From Pseudorhodobacter antarcticus (GTDB lineage: Bacteria > Pseudomonadota > Alphaproteobacteria > Rhodobacterales > Rhodobacteraceae): DNA of 15,461 nt. Both the position numbers and the translations under genes were made by a program. Each line of letters starts with the position of its first letter. Position 1 is the first letter of the stretch. The DNA lies in NCBI GenBank assembly GCA_945860375.1, contig CAMAQR010000075.1, positions 1-15,461 of the forward strand, written 5' to 3'. The notes beneath the pieces were generated by a model that was not told the DNA's origin, ran no database searches, and saw only the letters and a program-made list of their open reading frames with translations. This document shows, one piece after another, positions 1 through 7,037 of this stretch.

Positions 1-276
1 CAGGGCGTGTTGGGGCGCGGGTTGAAGGCGAGTGAGCTGAAGAAAGAAACCCCTTGGAACACCTATGTGATTGCGGGGCTGCCCGTCACGCCTATTTGCA
101 ATCCGGGCCGCGAGGCGATTGCGGCGGCGCTGCAGCCAGAGGCCACGGAATTTACATATTTTGTTGCCGATGGCACGGGGGGGCATGCCTTTGCCTCTAC
201 CTTGGCGGATCATAACAAGAATGTTGCCAAATACCGTGCGATTGAGGCGGCGGCCAAGGATGCGGCAGGCAACTGA
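1..276 (+). CDS. mltG: Endolytic murein transglycosylase MltG, C-terminal part (5' end outside window)
   Basis: The frame is open from base 1 to a TGA at 274-276, so only the last 91 codons are present. MltG is an inner-membrane lytic transglycosylase of the YceG-like family that cleaves nascent peptidoglycan strands and helps terminate glycan polymerisation. The visible part carries the family's C-terminal signature: TPWNTY, then GLPVTPICNPG (substrate-binding loop, about residues 26-36 of the fragment), an A-A-L-x-P stretch, and FVADGTGGHAFA followed by H-N-x-N-V-A. The C-terminus ends soon after, as is usual for the family. The catalytic glutamate lies upstream of the window and cannot be checked. 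It is a core chromosomal gene, so it marks the boundary between housekeeping DNA and the accessory DNA that follows. Confidence 0.93.
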   Translation, partial: QGVLGRGLKASELKKETPWNTYVIAGLPVTPICNPGREAIAAALQPEATEFTYFVADGTGGHAFASTLADHNKNVAKYRAIEAAAKDAAGN

Positions 277-340
277 GGTGTGCGTTAAAATTTGGTAAAG
301 GCAACGCGCGCTAACACGCTGATACCAAACGTTTTTTAAA

Positions 341-369
341 TTGACTTTGCGTCCGCTTGGGTCTATAGA
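341..369 (+). promoter_or_regulatory. Orphan sigma-70-type promoter
   Basis: TTGACT (341-346) and TATAGA (364-369) are separated by exactly 17 bases, and an AT-rich stretch lies just upstream (331-340, a T run followed by AAA). Both hexamers are close to consensus. Transcription would start near 376, but no intact reading frame follows on this strand for more than a kilobase. It may drive a small RNA, or be the surviving promoter of a gene now destroyed. The call rests on sequence match only. Confidence 0.45.
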
Positions 370-980
370 TCTGGGCATGCTGGAAGAGGTGGGTAAGACG
401 ATGATCTGAACCCCACGTGACTTCTAGTTTTCGTCAACTTGGTCATCATACCTTGGCATGTATGGAAAACAGTACCAAAACCTGAGTTATCTATAACGCC
501 AACTGTGCTGTCTTTTACTTCGAGACACAGCATTATGCCCGCCGCGCCGGCCAAGGGGGGCTGCCTATTTAGTTTGATGATTTGGACTCAGGCGCGTGGA
601 CGCACGGGGGACTCGGTGCCGACACAGCCGCAAAGGGTCTTTAAGTGCTTCACCGGGGCACGCGGTCCGAATTTGTTGGGCCACTTCAAAGTATCAGTTG
701 CTGGCGTGATTCGTGGGCTTGCCGGACGTGTTTCATATTGGCTTCGGGATCTATGACAATGTTCTGGCTCCTGTGGCTTACCGATGGCACCTGCGTCATT
801 TGTGCAAGAGGACTGGTGCAAGGATATGATTATCAAGGGCTTTGATGTGCCGCCAGATGACTAGCGCATCGGCGGGATGGGTTTGCGGCTGAGGGTCAGA
901 CTTTACTTGTAAACCTCGGGCTGGTCGGAAAACTAGCGCAACCGTCTGCACTAGGCGCGGTAGCCGCCAGATGCCAGATT

Positions 981-1311
981 TTGCCGCATCAATGCCTTTA
1001 CCTAGTCTGGCGCCAGACGGCGCAGGACGGGGATCTGGTCGAAGCTGTAATGTTCGCTGAGCATCATCTAAATGATTTCGCCAACTGCCGCTGGGTTAGG
1101 GAGTTGGCCTTTCATGCGCCTGGAGCTGACTTTGCCGCATCGAAAGTCATGCTTCCCGCGCTAGTGGGGGCGATCATGCAGCGTCATCAATGCAGGTGGC
1201 GAGGCTCCTGTGATGATCGAGATCTGGCGGGATGTCGTCGGTCAACCGGGCGCAGATCCAAAGTGGTTAGGTCCAATCGCCGCGCTTTCAAATAAGCCGC
1301 TTCAGGTATAA
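981..1311 (+). pseudogene. Degenerate coding remnants, one luciferase-like, one unidentified C-terminus
   Basis: Two protein-like scraps lie in different frames. From about 1038 the frame reads LVEAVMFAEHHLNDF, which resembles the N-terminal 'AEHH' motif of LLM-class flavin monooxygenases; the intact LLM gene at 4572 has WSAEHHALEM. From 1183 another frame reads INAGGEAPVMIEIWRDVVG and continues through GADPKWLGPIAAL to a TAA at 1309-1311. This second piece has normal coding composition and looks like a true C-terminus, perhaps of a periplasmic binding protein, but I cannot assign the family. Stop codons and frame changes separate the two, so nothing here is functional as a protein. The two scraps could come from different genes. 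Confidence 0.3.
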
Positions 1312-1578
1312 CGAATGTATATGATAGCTGAATGAAAAGCTGACTTCGGCTTCAGCGAGGGCCACGCACAAAGCCGAGAGCTTTTGAGGCACTTGGATGC
1401 TGAAAAAAGCATAAGTCTGAAGTCATCGCGGCAACTTGAGAAGGCTTGACCAAGGCCGGCTAACGATCTTTCATTAACTTGTTCCGTTTTGCCCGTCATA
1501 CAGCAGCACGGTCATTGGTTTCATCGTGGCTAGCATTTGGAATTCCCTCAAGCGGCGGCAGGTTGCGACAAGAACTGA

Positions 1579-2415
1579 TCATTTCCCGAGCTTTGCAACC
1601 AAGTCCGGCATCCAGGTCCACCCCAACGCGGCCTTGGGGTTCACAATCAGAAAGATGCTGCGCTGAAAAGTAGGCGCACCTTGCATTTCGAACAACCGTC
1701 CGGCCCGGAGATACGGCAATGCCAGACGTTTTGGCAAATATGCCGTGCCTTCCCGTTCCAACATGTAGGTCAGCGCCCAGATCGCCAATCCGAAACTCAC
1801 TCTTGCGGTTCCAGCATCCGAAAACGCGAGAGCATGCTGGGTGCGGAACTCAGCCCCAAGATCGACAAAGATATAGCCGGGGTCAAACCGCACCGGGCGG
1901 TCTGGCTCGGTCGCGTAAAGCACCAACTCGTCCGGTGGCAAGCGATAGACGGTCTGATCCCCGGGTGCCGCTAGGCGGTATGTCAATGCGACATCCAGCA
2001 ACCCGGCGGCAAGCATCCGGTAAAGTTCGGCCTGATCGCCCGGCCAGACCGAAAGGGCCATCCGCGGGTTGCAGTTGTTGACATCGTCAAAAACGCATTT
2101 GCCGAGGTCGGGCCACAGATCCGGGTCGCAGCCGAAATTGCACACCGACTCGGTTCCTGCTGGTGGCGCGGTTTCCTGCCGCGCCTGTCGCCATAGGCCA
2201 ATCATGATCTCAGCATAACCGAGAAGCTTTGTGCCGGGGGCAGTGAGTGTGACACCAGATTTTTGACGGTGCAGCAGGGTAGCGCCCAGTTCCTGTTCAA
2301 GCGTGCGCAGACACGCGGTCACCGTGGACTGGGTGACATTCAGTTGCTCTGACGCCCGCACAAGGCTGCCGGTTTCGACAATAGAAACGAAGGTCTTCAG
2401 TCCGGTGATGTTCAA
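1579..2415 (-). CDS. LysR-family transcriptional regulator
   Basis: It encodes 278 residues from a TTG start at 2415, a normal LysR length. The N-terminal winged helix-turn-helix covers about residues 4-60 (LKTFVSIVETGS, then QLNVTQSTVTACLRTLE, then GATLLHRQKSGVTLT). The periplasmic-binding-protein-like effector domain follows from about residue 90 to the end. TTG was chosen because GAGAGG (2422-2427, complement) sits six bases upstream and because homologous proteins begin at this point (M-x-I-x-x-L-K-T-F). An in-frame ATG at 2464 would add 17 residues, lacks a good ribosome site and would run through an inverted repeat. The gene is divergent from the operon starting at 2521 and is its likely regulator, with autoregulation through the repeat in its own leader. 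The inducer is unknown. Confidence 0.9.
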   Translation of the reverse strand: MNITGLKTFVSIVETGSLVRASEQLNVTQSTVTACLRTLEQELGATLLHRQKSGVTLTAPGTKLLGYAEIMIGLWRQARQETAPPAGTESVCNFGCDPDLWPDLGKCVFDDVNNCNPRMALSVWPGDQAELYRMLAAGLLDVALTYRLAAPGDQTVYRLPPDELVLYATEPDRPVRFDPGYIFVDLGAEFRTQHALAFSDAGTARVSFGLAIWALTYMLEREGTAYLPKRLALPYLRAGRLFEMQGAPTFQRSIFLIVNPKAALGWTWMPDLVAKLGK

Positions 2416-2421
2416 GTGGCG

Positions 2422-2427
2422 CCTCTC
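2422..2427 (-). promoter_or_regulatory. Ribosome-binding site fixing the TTG start of the LysR gene
   Basis: Read on the minus strand this is GAGAGG, six bases before the TTG at 2415-2413. It is the best Shine-Dalgarno match near either possible start and favours the 278-residue protein over the 295-residue version from the ATG at 2464. Confidence 0.6.
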
Positions 2428-2446
2428 AATTCGAATTATCCGAATT
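2428..2446. promoter_or_regulatory. Probable LysR-type operator (perfect inverted repeat, T-N11-A)
   Basis: AATTCG and CGAATT form perfect 6-bp arms around a 7-base spacer. Inside the repeat, a T and an A are separated by 11 bases and symmetrically placed, which is the LysR-family T-N11-A box. It lies between the divergent genes, directly upstream of the regulator's ribosome site, so binding could repress lysR and, with the second repeat at 2474-2505, control the flavin reductase operon. Binding by this regulator is inference. Confidence 0.55.
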
Positions 2447-2473
2447 AAATATGCTAATAATTTCACTATGACA

Positions 2474-2505
2474 ATATGTTGCAGTCTGACAGGTTCGCAG
2501 CATAT
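2474..2505. repeat. Imperfect inverted repeat upstream of the flavin reductase gene
   Basis: ATATGTTGC (2474-2482) and GCAGCATAT (2497-2505) are 9-base arms with one mismatch around 14 bases. The repeat ends 15 bases before the GTG start of the flavin reductase, so it could be the activation half-site of the LysR regulator or a structure in the mRNA leader. Its position is the main support. Confidence 0.35.
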
Positions 2506-2520
2506 CGACGCTAGAAAGCA

Positions 2521-3048
2521 GTGACAACAATGGCGCTCATTGGGTTTCCCTCCTCAGACCGCGATGCATTCGTGCGTGCGATGCGCCGCGTTGCGAACTC
2601 GGTGGCAGTGGTCACCACAGGCGGCACTGCAGGGCGCCATGGCGCGACAGTCAGCGCCTTTTCGTCGGTTTCAGCGGATCCGCCGATGGTCCTTGTATGC
2701 TTACGCACAGGCAGCCGGATCGCCAAAGCCATCGCAGCGAACGGGACGCTCTGCGTCAACGTGCTGCCTTACGACCGGTCCGATTTGGCAAATCGGTTCG
2801 CAGGGCGCGATGATCATATTTCGGGCGACCGGTTTCAGGGCGTCGACCTGACGGATGCCGCTGGCGCTGTCCCCCAGATCGACGGGGCAACGGTTTTTGC
2901 AGGCGTCGTTGATCAAGCGGTTCCCGCCGGAAGCCACAGCATTTTCATCTGTCGGGTGCAAATGGTCTTCCAAGGTCCCGAAGCACCCCTTGCCTACTTT
3001 GATGGTGGTTATCACAACGTCGTGCCGCAAGTCGCTTTCCCCCAATAA
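2521..3048 (+). CDS. Flavin reductase (NAD(P)H:FMN/FAD oxidoreductase) of the HpaC/NtaB-like family
   Basis: The protein has 175 residues from GTG at 2521, or 172 from ATG at 2530. AGAAAG at 2513-2518 lies only two bases from the GTG but eleven from the ATG, so the start is not settled. These small split-barrel flavoproteins use NAD(P)H to make free reduced flavin for a partner monooxygenase. Family features in order are VANSVAVVTTG (24-34), GATVSAFSSVSADPP (41-55, flavin-binding core), LRTGSRIAKAI, FAGR (93-96), GDRFQGV (102-108), IDGA (120-123) and the closing APLAYFDGGYHNV (155-167). It opens the operon and is 29 bases from the aldehyde dehydrogenase gene. The obvious partner is the luciferase-like monooxygenase at 4572. 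I see nothing that tells FMN from FAD or NADH from NADPH. Confidence 0.88.
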   Translation: MTTMALIGFPSSDRDAFVRAMRRVANSVAVVTTGGTAGRHGATVSAFSSVSADPPMVLVCLRTGSRIAKAIAANGTLCVNVLPYDRSDLANRFAGRDDHISGDRFQGVDLTDAAGAVPQIDGATVFAGVVDQAVPAGSHSIFICRVQMVFQGPEAPLAYFDGGYHNVVPQVAFPQ

Positions 3049-3077
3049 CACTGCGACCGCCTGAGGATTTCACCGCA

Positions 3078-4559
3078 ATGACGAACATTAAACAATACAA
3101 AATGCTGATCGACGGGGCCTGGGTCGGGGCCAGCGACGGCAAGGCGTTCGAAAGCGTCAATCCGACCACCGGCCAAGTCTGGGCCATGATCCCTGAGGCG
3201 ACTTCCGAGGACGTTGATCGCGCGGTTTGGGCGGCGGACCGGGCGTTTTCAGAAGGCGCGTGGCCCGACATGACGCCAACACAGCGCGGCCAATGCCTGC
3301 GAAGACTGGGTGATCTGTTGTCCGAAAGATCCGAAGTTCTGGGCACTGTCGAGACGATTGATACCGGCAAGATGCTGAAAGAAACGCGTTGGCAGGCCAA
3401 GTACATCGCTGAATTCTTTCATTTCTTTGCGGGCTGTGCCGACAAGATTCATGGTGATACCCTGCCCATCGACAAGGCCGACATGATGGTTTTCACTCGG
3501 CGCGAACCGCTGGGTGTGATTGCCGCCGTTGTGCCGTGGAATTCTCAATTGTTCCTGTCCACGGTCAAGATAGGGCCGGCGCTGGCGGCGGGCAACACCG
3601 TGGTTCTGAAGCTGTCAGAACATGCGTCGGCTGCCATGCTAGAGTTTGGCGAATTGATCGCAGCGGCGGGGATACCGCCTGGCGTGGTCAACATCATCAC
3701 CGGTCATGGCGATCCCTGCGGCAAGGTTCTGACGTCGCACAAACTGGTGGCGCGGGTGTCGTTCACCGGCGGCTTGGGGGCTGCGCGCCAGATCATCCAG
3801 AACTCGGCCAGCAACTTTGCCCAAGTCTCGCTTGAACTGGGCGGCAAATCGCCCATTGTCGTGTTTGAAGACGCCAATCTCGACTCAGCGGTCAACGGGG
3901 CACTGTCGGGCATCTTTGGCGCCTCGGGGCAAAGTTGTGTCGCGGGGTCGCGGCTTTTGTTGCAAGACACGATTGCGGACGCGTTTCTGGAGCGGATGGT
4001 CGCGATGGCAGGCCAGATCAAGATTGGCGATCCCTTGGCGGATGACACCGAAATGGGGCCGATCTGCACCCAAGGCCAGTTGGATTGCATCGAGCGTGAA
4101 GTGGCGCGGGCCTTGACAGAGGGAGGGAGGCTGCTGTGTGGCGGCCGACGGGTGGAGGGGATGGCGGGGCGGTTTTATCACCCCACGATCATTGATTGCC
4201 CCAGCCCCGACCTGAATATCGTCGACACCGAGATGTTCGGTCCGGTGCTGAGTGTTTTGCGCTTCAAGGACGAGGCGGATGCCGTGCGACTGGCCAACCA
4301 CACCGAACACGGGCTGGCAGCCGGGGTCTTTACTCGCGACGGTGCGCGGCAGTTGCGTATGGTCAAGGCGATCAAGGCAGGCATCGTTTGGGTCAACACC
4401 TACCGCGTCGTATCACCGATCGCGGCGTTCGGAGGCATAAAGAACTCTGGCTATGGCCGCGAAAGCGGATTGCAGGCGGTTTACGATTACACACGGCCAA
4501 AAACGGCCTGGATCAACACATCAGACGAACCGTTGGGCAACCAGTTCGTCGCGCGCTGA
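3078..4559 (+). CDS. NAD(P)+-dependent aldehyde dehydrogenase
   Basis: The 493-residue protein is of normal length for soluble aldehyde dehydrogenases, which oxidise aldehydes to acids. Present are PWN at 153-155, FTGG at 229-232 in the cofactor loop, the general base E253 in LELGGKSP, the nucleophile C287 in GQSCVAGSR, and the downstream E-x-F-G-P-V motif. All residues needed for catalysis are there. The N-terminus (YKMLIDGAWVGASDGK) is typical, and GAGGA at 3063-3067 lies ten bases before the ATG. It sits between the flavin reductase and the luciferase-like monooxygenase, so it probably oxidises an aldehyde released by the oxygenase or by the downstream hydrolase. The sequence gives no clear substrate. 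It belongs to the broad betaine-aldehyde/hydroxymuconic-semialdehyde-like group and is clearly different from the second aldehyde dehydrogenase at 10386. Confidence 0.93.
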   Translation: MTNIKQYKMLIDGAWVGASDGKAFESVNPTTGQVWAMIPEATSEDVDRAVWAADRAFSEGAWPDMTPTQRGQCLRRLGDLLSERSEVLGTVETIDTGKMLKETRWQAKYIAEFFHFFAGCADKIHGDTLPIDKADMMVFTRREPLGVIAAVVPWNSQLFLSTVKIGPALAAGNTVVLKLSEHASAAMLEFGELIAAAGIPPGVVNIITGHGDPCGKVLTSHKLVARVSFTGGLGAARQIIQNSASNFAQVSLELGGKSPIVVFEDANLDSAVNGALSGIFGASGQSCVAGSRLLLQDTIADAFLERMVAMAGQIKIGDPLADDTEMGPICTQGQLDCIEREVARALTEGGRLLCGGRRVEGMAGRFYHPTIIDCPSPDLNIVDTEMFGPVLSVLRFKDEADAVRLANHTEHGLAAGVFTRDGARQLRMVKAIKAGIVWVNTYRVVSPIAAFGGIKNSGYGRESGLQAVYDYTRPKTAWINTSDEPLGNQFVAR

Positions 4560-4571
4560 AGGGATAGGACC

Positions 4572-5606
4572 ATGAAGTTCCAACTTGCGATCAATCTGGA
4601 ACGGATCGACGGCAGCCTTGATATGCGTGATGTCGCCCGGCACACGCTCGAGATGGTCCAAATGGCCGATCAGGGCGGCTTCAACATCGTCTGGTCAGCC
4701 GAACATCACGCGTTGGAAATGACGATAGCACCCAACCCTTTTTCACTTCTAGCTTGGTGGGCCAATCATACGGACCGTGTCCGTCTTGGTACGGCCTGTG
4801 TGGCGGCGGCCTATTGGCACCCGATCAAGGTGGCGGGCGAGGCGGCCTTTGTCGATCTGATTTCGGGCGGGCGGTTAGAGTTTGGCATCGGATCTGGTGC
4901 CTATCAACGCGAGTTTGACCGTTTGCATCCGGGGCTGAAGCAATCGGATGCTTGGCGCTACATGCAAGAAATGCTACCCGCTGTCCGCGCACTTTGGGCT
5001 GGCGATTACGCGCACAACGGCGAGCTCTGGACTTTCCCTACCTCGACCTCTTGTCCCAAGCCGTTGCAGGCGGAAGTGCCGGTCTGGATCGCCGCCCGCG
5101 CGCCCATCACCTACGATTACGCCGTGAAAAACGGTTGCAACATCATGTCCTGGCCTTTAACGCGCGAAATGTCTGAGGCCGAACTTTACATGTCGCGCAT
5201 CGCCGAGGCGATGGCAGCCAACCCCGGTAAAAAACGCCCAATCATGGCGATGATGCGCCAGACTGCCCTATATGACCACAAGGAAGACTGGATGGTGCCG
5301 GTGCGCGCCGCGCAGCGCGTGTTGTCGCAGTTTGAAAACCTTTTCAAGAATATGGGCGATGTGGAGAACGGGTTTCCAAAGTCGATCCCGCTGGATCAGC
5401 TTGGCAACCGTGCCGAATACGACCCCGAAATGCTGTCGCGCAACCTGATGTTCGGCAGGCCGGACGAGGTGATCGCCAAGCTGAAACAATATGAGGCGTT
5501 GGGTGTGGATGAGTTCATCTATTACGCTAGCCTTGGCCTTGGTCATGCTGAACAAAAACGCTCCATGGAACTGTTTTGCAAAGAAGTCATCCCCGCTTTT
5601 GCCTGA
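4572..5606 (+). CDS. LLM-class (luciferase-like) flavin-dependent monooxygenase
   Basis: The 344-residue protein starts at an ATG preceded by a purine-rich AGGGATAGGA. It has the bacterial-luciferase TIM-barrel pattern: WSAEHHALEM at 41-50, RVRLGTACVAAAYWHP at about 69-83, LISGGRLEFGIGSGAY at 96-111, and PVWIAARAP in the flavin-phosphate region. The C-terminal stretch beginning FGRPDEVIAKLKQYEALG is also typical. Such enzymes use FMNH2 and O2 to oxygenate substrates such as alkanesulfonates, N-heterocycles or aldehydes. The flavin reductase at 2521 would supply FMNH2, making a two-component monooxygenase and the probable first step of the pathway. The sequence is not close enough to SsuD, RutA or NtaA, as I remember them, to name a substrate. 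Confidence 0.9.
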   Translation: MKFQLAINLERIDGSLDMRDVARHTLEMVQMADQGGFNIVWSAEHHALEMTIAPNPFSLLAWWANHTDRVRLGTACVAAAYWHPIKVAGEAAFVDLISGGRLEFGIGSGAYQREFDRLHPGLKQSDAWRYMQEMLPAVRALWAGDYAHNGELWTFPTSTSCPKPLQAEVPVWIAARAPITYDYAVKNGCNIMSWPLTREMSEAELYMSRIAEAMAANPGKKRPIMAMMRQTALYDHKEDWMVPVRAAQRVLSQFENLFKNMGDVENGFPKSIPLDQLGNRAEYDPEMLSRNLMFGRPDEVIAKLKQYEALGVDEFIYYASLGLGHAEQKRSMELFCKEVIPAFA

Positions 5607-5615
5607 AAGAACCCC

Positions 5616-6212
5616 ATGCCCGCCGAAATCCGACGTACCCTGCTACACATTCAGACCACCCGCATCGAAGGGGGCAAAGCCGTGCCCACCCCCACCAAGC
5701 TGGTGGCCGCCCTTGTCATCATCCGCAACCCGTGGTTCGGGCGCGGCTGGGTTGAAGACCTGTCGCCCGAAGTGCGCGACATCTGCCCCGAGATCGGCAA
5801 ACTGTTGACCGGCATGATCCTAGAGGTGACCGGCGACAAGATCGAAGGCGTCGGCAAGGCCTCGGTCGTTGGCATGGGCGGCGAGATCGAGCATGCGCAG
5901 GCGTTGACCCATTCGCTGTGGTTCGGCAACCAGTTTCGCGACGCGGTCAAGGCCAAGTCCTATCTGGCCTTTACCAACACGCGCGGGTCGGCCGGCTGCT
6001 CGCTGATGATCCCCCTGATGGACAAGGACGATGGCGGGCGACGGTCACGCTATCAAACCATCCACTTGACCGTGCCCAACGCTCCGGCCGATGACGAGAT
6101 CATCGTGGCCCTTGGTGCGTCGATTGGCGGGCATCCCCTGCACCGCATTGGCGATCGGTATCAGGATCTGCGCGACATGGGGCGGGATGTTGACAATCCG
6201 GCAGGGGTTTGA
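5616..6212 (+). CDS. AA_synth (former DUF1185) family protein
   Basis: It encodes 198 residues, full length for Pfam AA_synth. Recognisable blocks are EIRRTLLHIQTTRIEGG (4-20), then KLVAALVIIRNPWFGRGWVEDL (28-49), then GKASVVGMGGEIEHAQALTH, a middle N-T-R-G-S-A-G-C-S block and the C-terminal ADDEIIVALGASIGGHP. The family has a known crystal structure with a fold related to Bacillus chorismate mutase and has been suggested to act in amino-acid metabolism, but to my knowledge no reaction has been proven. Here it is locked inside a catabolic operon, nine bases after the monooxygenase and three before the hydrolase. That suggests it handles a pathway intermediate, perhaps a small keto- or amino-containing compound or an isomerisation. 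The family call is firm and the function is open. It is predicted soluble. Confidence 0.87.
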   Translation: MPAEIRRTLLHIQTTRIEGGKAVPTPTKLVAALVIIRNPWFGRGWVEDLSPEVRDICPEIGKLLTGMILEVTGDKIEGVGKASVVGMGGEIEHAQALTHSLWFGNQFRDAVKAKSYLAFTNTRGSAGCSLMIPLMDKDDGGRRSRYQTIHLTVPNAPADDEIIVALGASIGGHPLHRIGDRYQDLRDMGRDVDNPAGV

Positions 6213-6215
6213 CTG

Positions 6216-7037
6216 GTGAACCGCAGCAAGACCGGCACCGCATATGATCTGACCGGACCACCGGGCGCGCCGGTGCTGGTGCTGGTGCATGGCCTAGGTC
6301 TGACGCGCAGCACTTGGGACGATTTCGTTCCGGTGCTGGCGAAGGACTATCGGGTGCTGACCTATGATCTGTGCGGTCATGGTCAAAGTGCTGTGCCGCT
6401 TGCCAAGCCCAGCCTGACGGTTCTTTCCGAGCAACTGGTGCATCTTATGAATGAATTGGCGATTCCCCATGCCACCATCATCGGGTTTTCTCTGGGCGGC
6501 ATGATCAACCGCCGCTTTGCTCTTGATCATCCGTCCCGCGTTGCGGCGCTGGTGATCTTGAACTCGCCGCACGAGCGCAGCCCTGTGGCGCAACGGCTGG
6601 TCGAAGAGCGCGCAGCCCAAACCGGGGCGGGCGGACCTGCGGCCAACATAGATGCTACTTTGGAACGCTGGTTCACGCCGCAATTCATGACCGGGTCGCC
6701 CGAAACGGTGGCGCGCGTCCGCGCGACTGTCCTGGCAAACAACTCCGAAAACTATGCTGGCCACCGTCAGGTTCTGGCCAGTGGTGTCACCGAACTGATC
6801 CGGCCCGATCCCCCCCTTTCGACCCCGACCCTGGTGATGACCTGCGAGCATGACAGCGGCAGCACGCCTGCGATGTCCCACGCCATCGCAGGCGAAATTG
6901 CGTTGGCGGAGTGCATGATCGTGCCCGGTTTGCAGCACCTTGGCCTTATCGAGCGCCCCGAGGCTTTCACCGCAGAAATTTTGGGCTTTCTGGCGCGCAG
7001 CGCATCCCATATCCACATGAACGGACCCAAAGCATGA
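6216..7037 (+). CDS. Alpha/beta-fold hydrolase, enol-lactonase (PcaD)-like
   Basis: The 273-residue protein starts at GTG; AGGGG at 6203-6207 lies eight bases upstream, and the start is three bases after the AA_synth stop. It has an oxyanion-hole LVHGLGLTRSTW near the N-terminus, YDLCGHGQS, and a visible catalytic triad: nucleophile S92 in GFSLGG, D213 in CEHDSGSTP and H241 in GLQHLGLIERP. The layout resembles 3-oxoadipate enol-lactonase, RutD and related esterases or C-C hydrolases. In this operon it would hydrolyse an ester, lactone, amide or C-C bond formed after oxygenation. Its last four bases overlap the next start as ATGA, indicating translational coupling to the ThDP enzyme. The substrate cannot be told from sequence. 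Confidence 0.88.
   Translation: MNRSKTGTAYDLTGPPGAPVLVLVHGLGLTRSTWDDFVPVLAKDYRVLTYDLCGHGQSAVPLAKPSLTVLSEQLVHLMNELAIPHATIIGFSLGGMINRRFALDHPSRVAALVILNSPHERSPVAQRLVEERAAQTGAGGPAANIDATLERWFTPQFMTGSPETVARVRATVLANNSENYAGHRQVLASGVTELIRPDPPLSTPTLVMTCEHDSGSTPAMSHAIAGEIALAECMIVPGLQHLGLIERPEAFTAEILGFLARSASHIHMNGPKA

Larger units (their letters stand above)
277..1578. other. Gene-poor, apparently decayed 1.3-kb stretch
   Basis: No frame of convincing length, start signal and codon usage is found on either strand between mltG and the LysR-type gene. The short frames present (about 60-105 codons) switch register, are rich in W, C and R, and lack recognisable ribosome-binding sites. Scraps of protein-like sequence appear in changing frames: FDDLDSGAWTHGG near 575-615, HIGFGIYDNVLAPVAY near 733-780, AEHHLNDF near 1059-1082, and a 40-codon tail ending at 1311. 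This fits one or more old pseudogenes with multiple indels. The stretch also holds the promoter at 341-369. I see no tRNA or rRNA. Confidence 0.55.

Noticed and set aside
977..1141. Direct repeat GATTTTGCCGCATC (977-990) and GACTTTGCCGCATC (1128-1141)
   Set aside because: Two 14-base copies with one mismatch in decayed sequence can arise by chance or from local duplication. No spacing pattern or further copies suggest CRISPR or iterons.
6911..7033. A 41-codon N-terminal extension of the ThDP enzyme
   Set aside because: It overlaps the end of the hydrolase in another frame, and ThDP enzymes of this family start close to the M-T-x-x-x-G-G-Q-A segment at 7034. The ATGA overlap supports that start.
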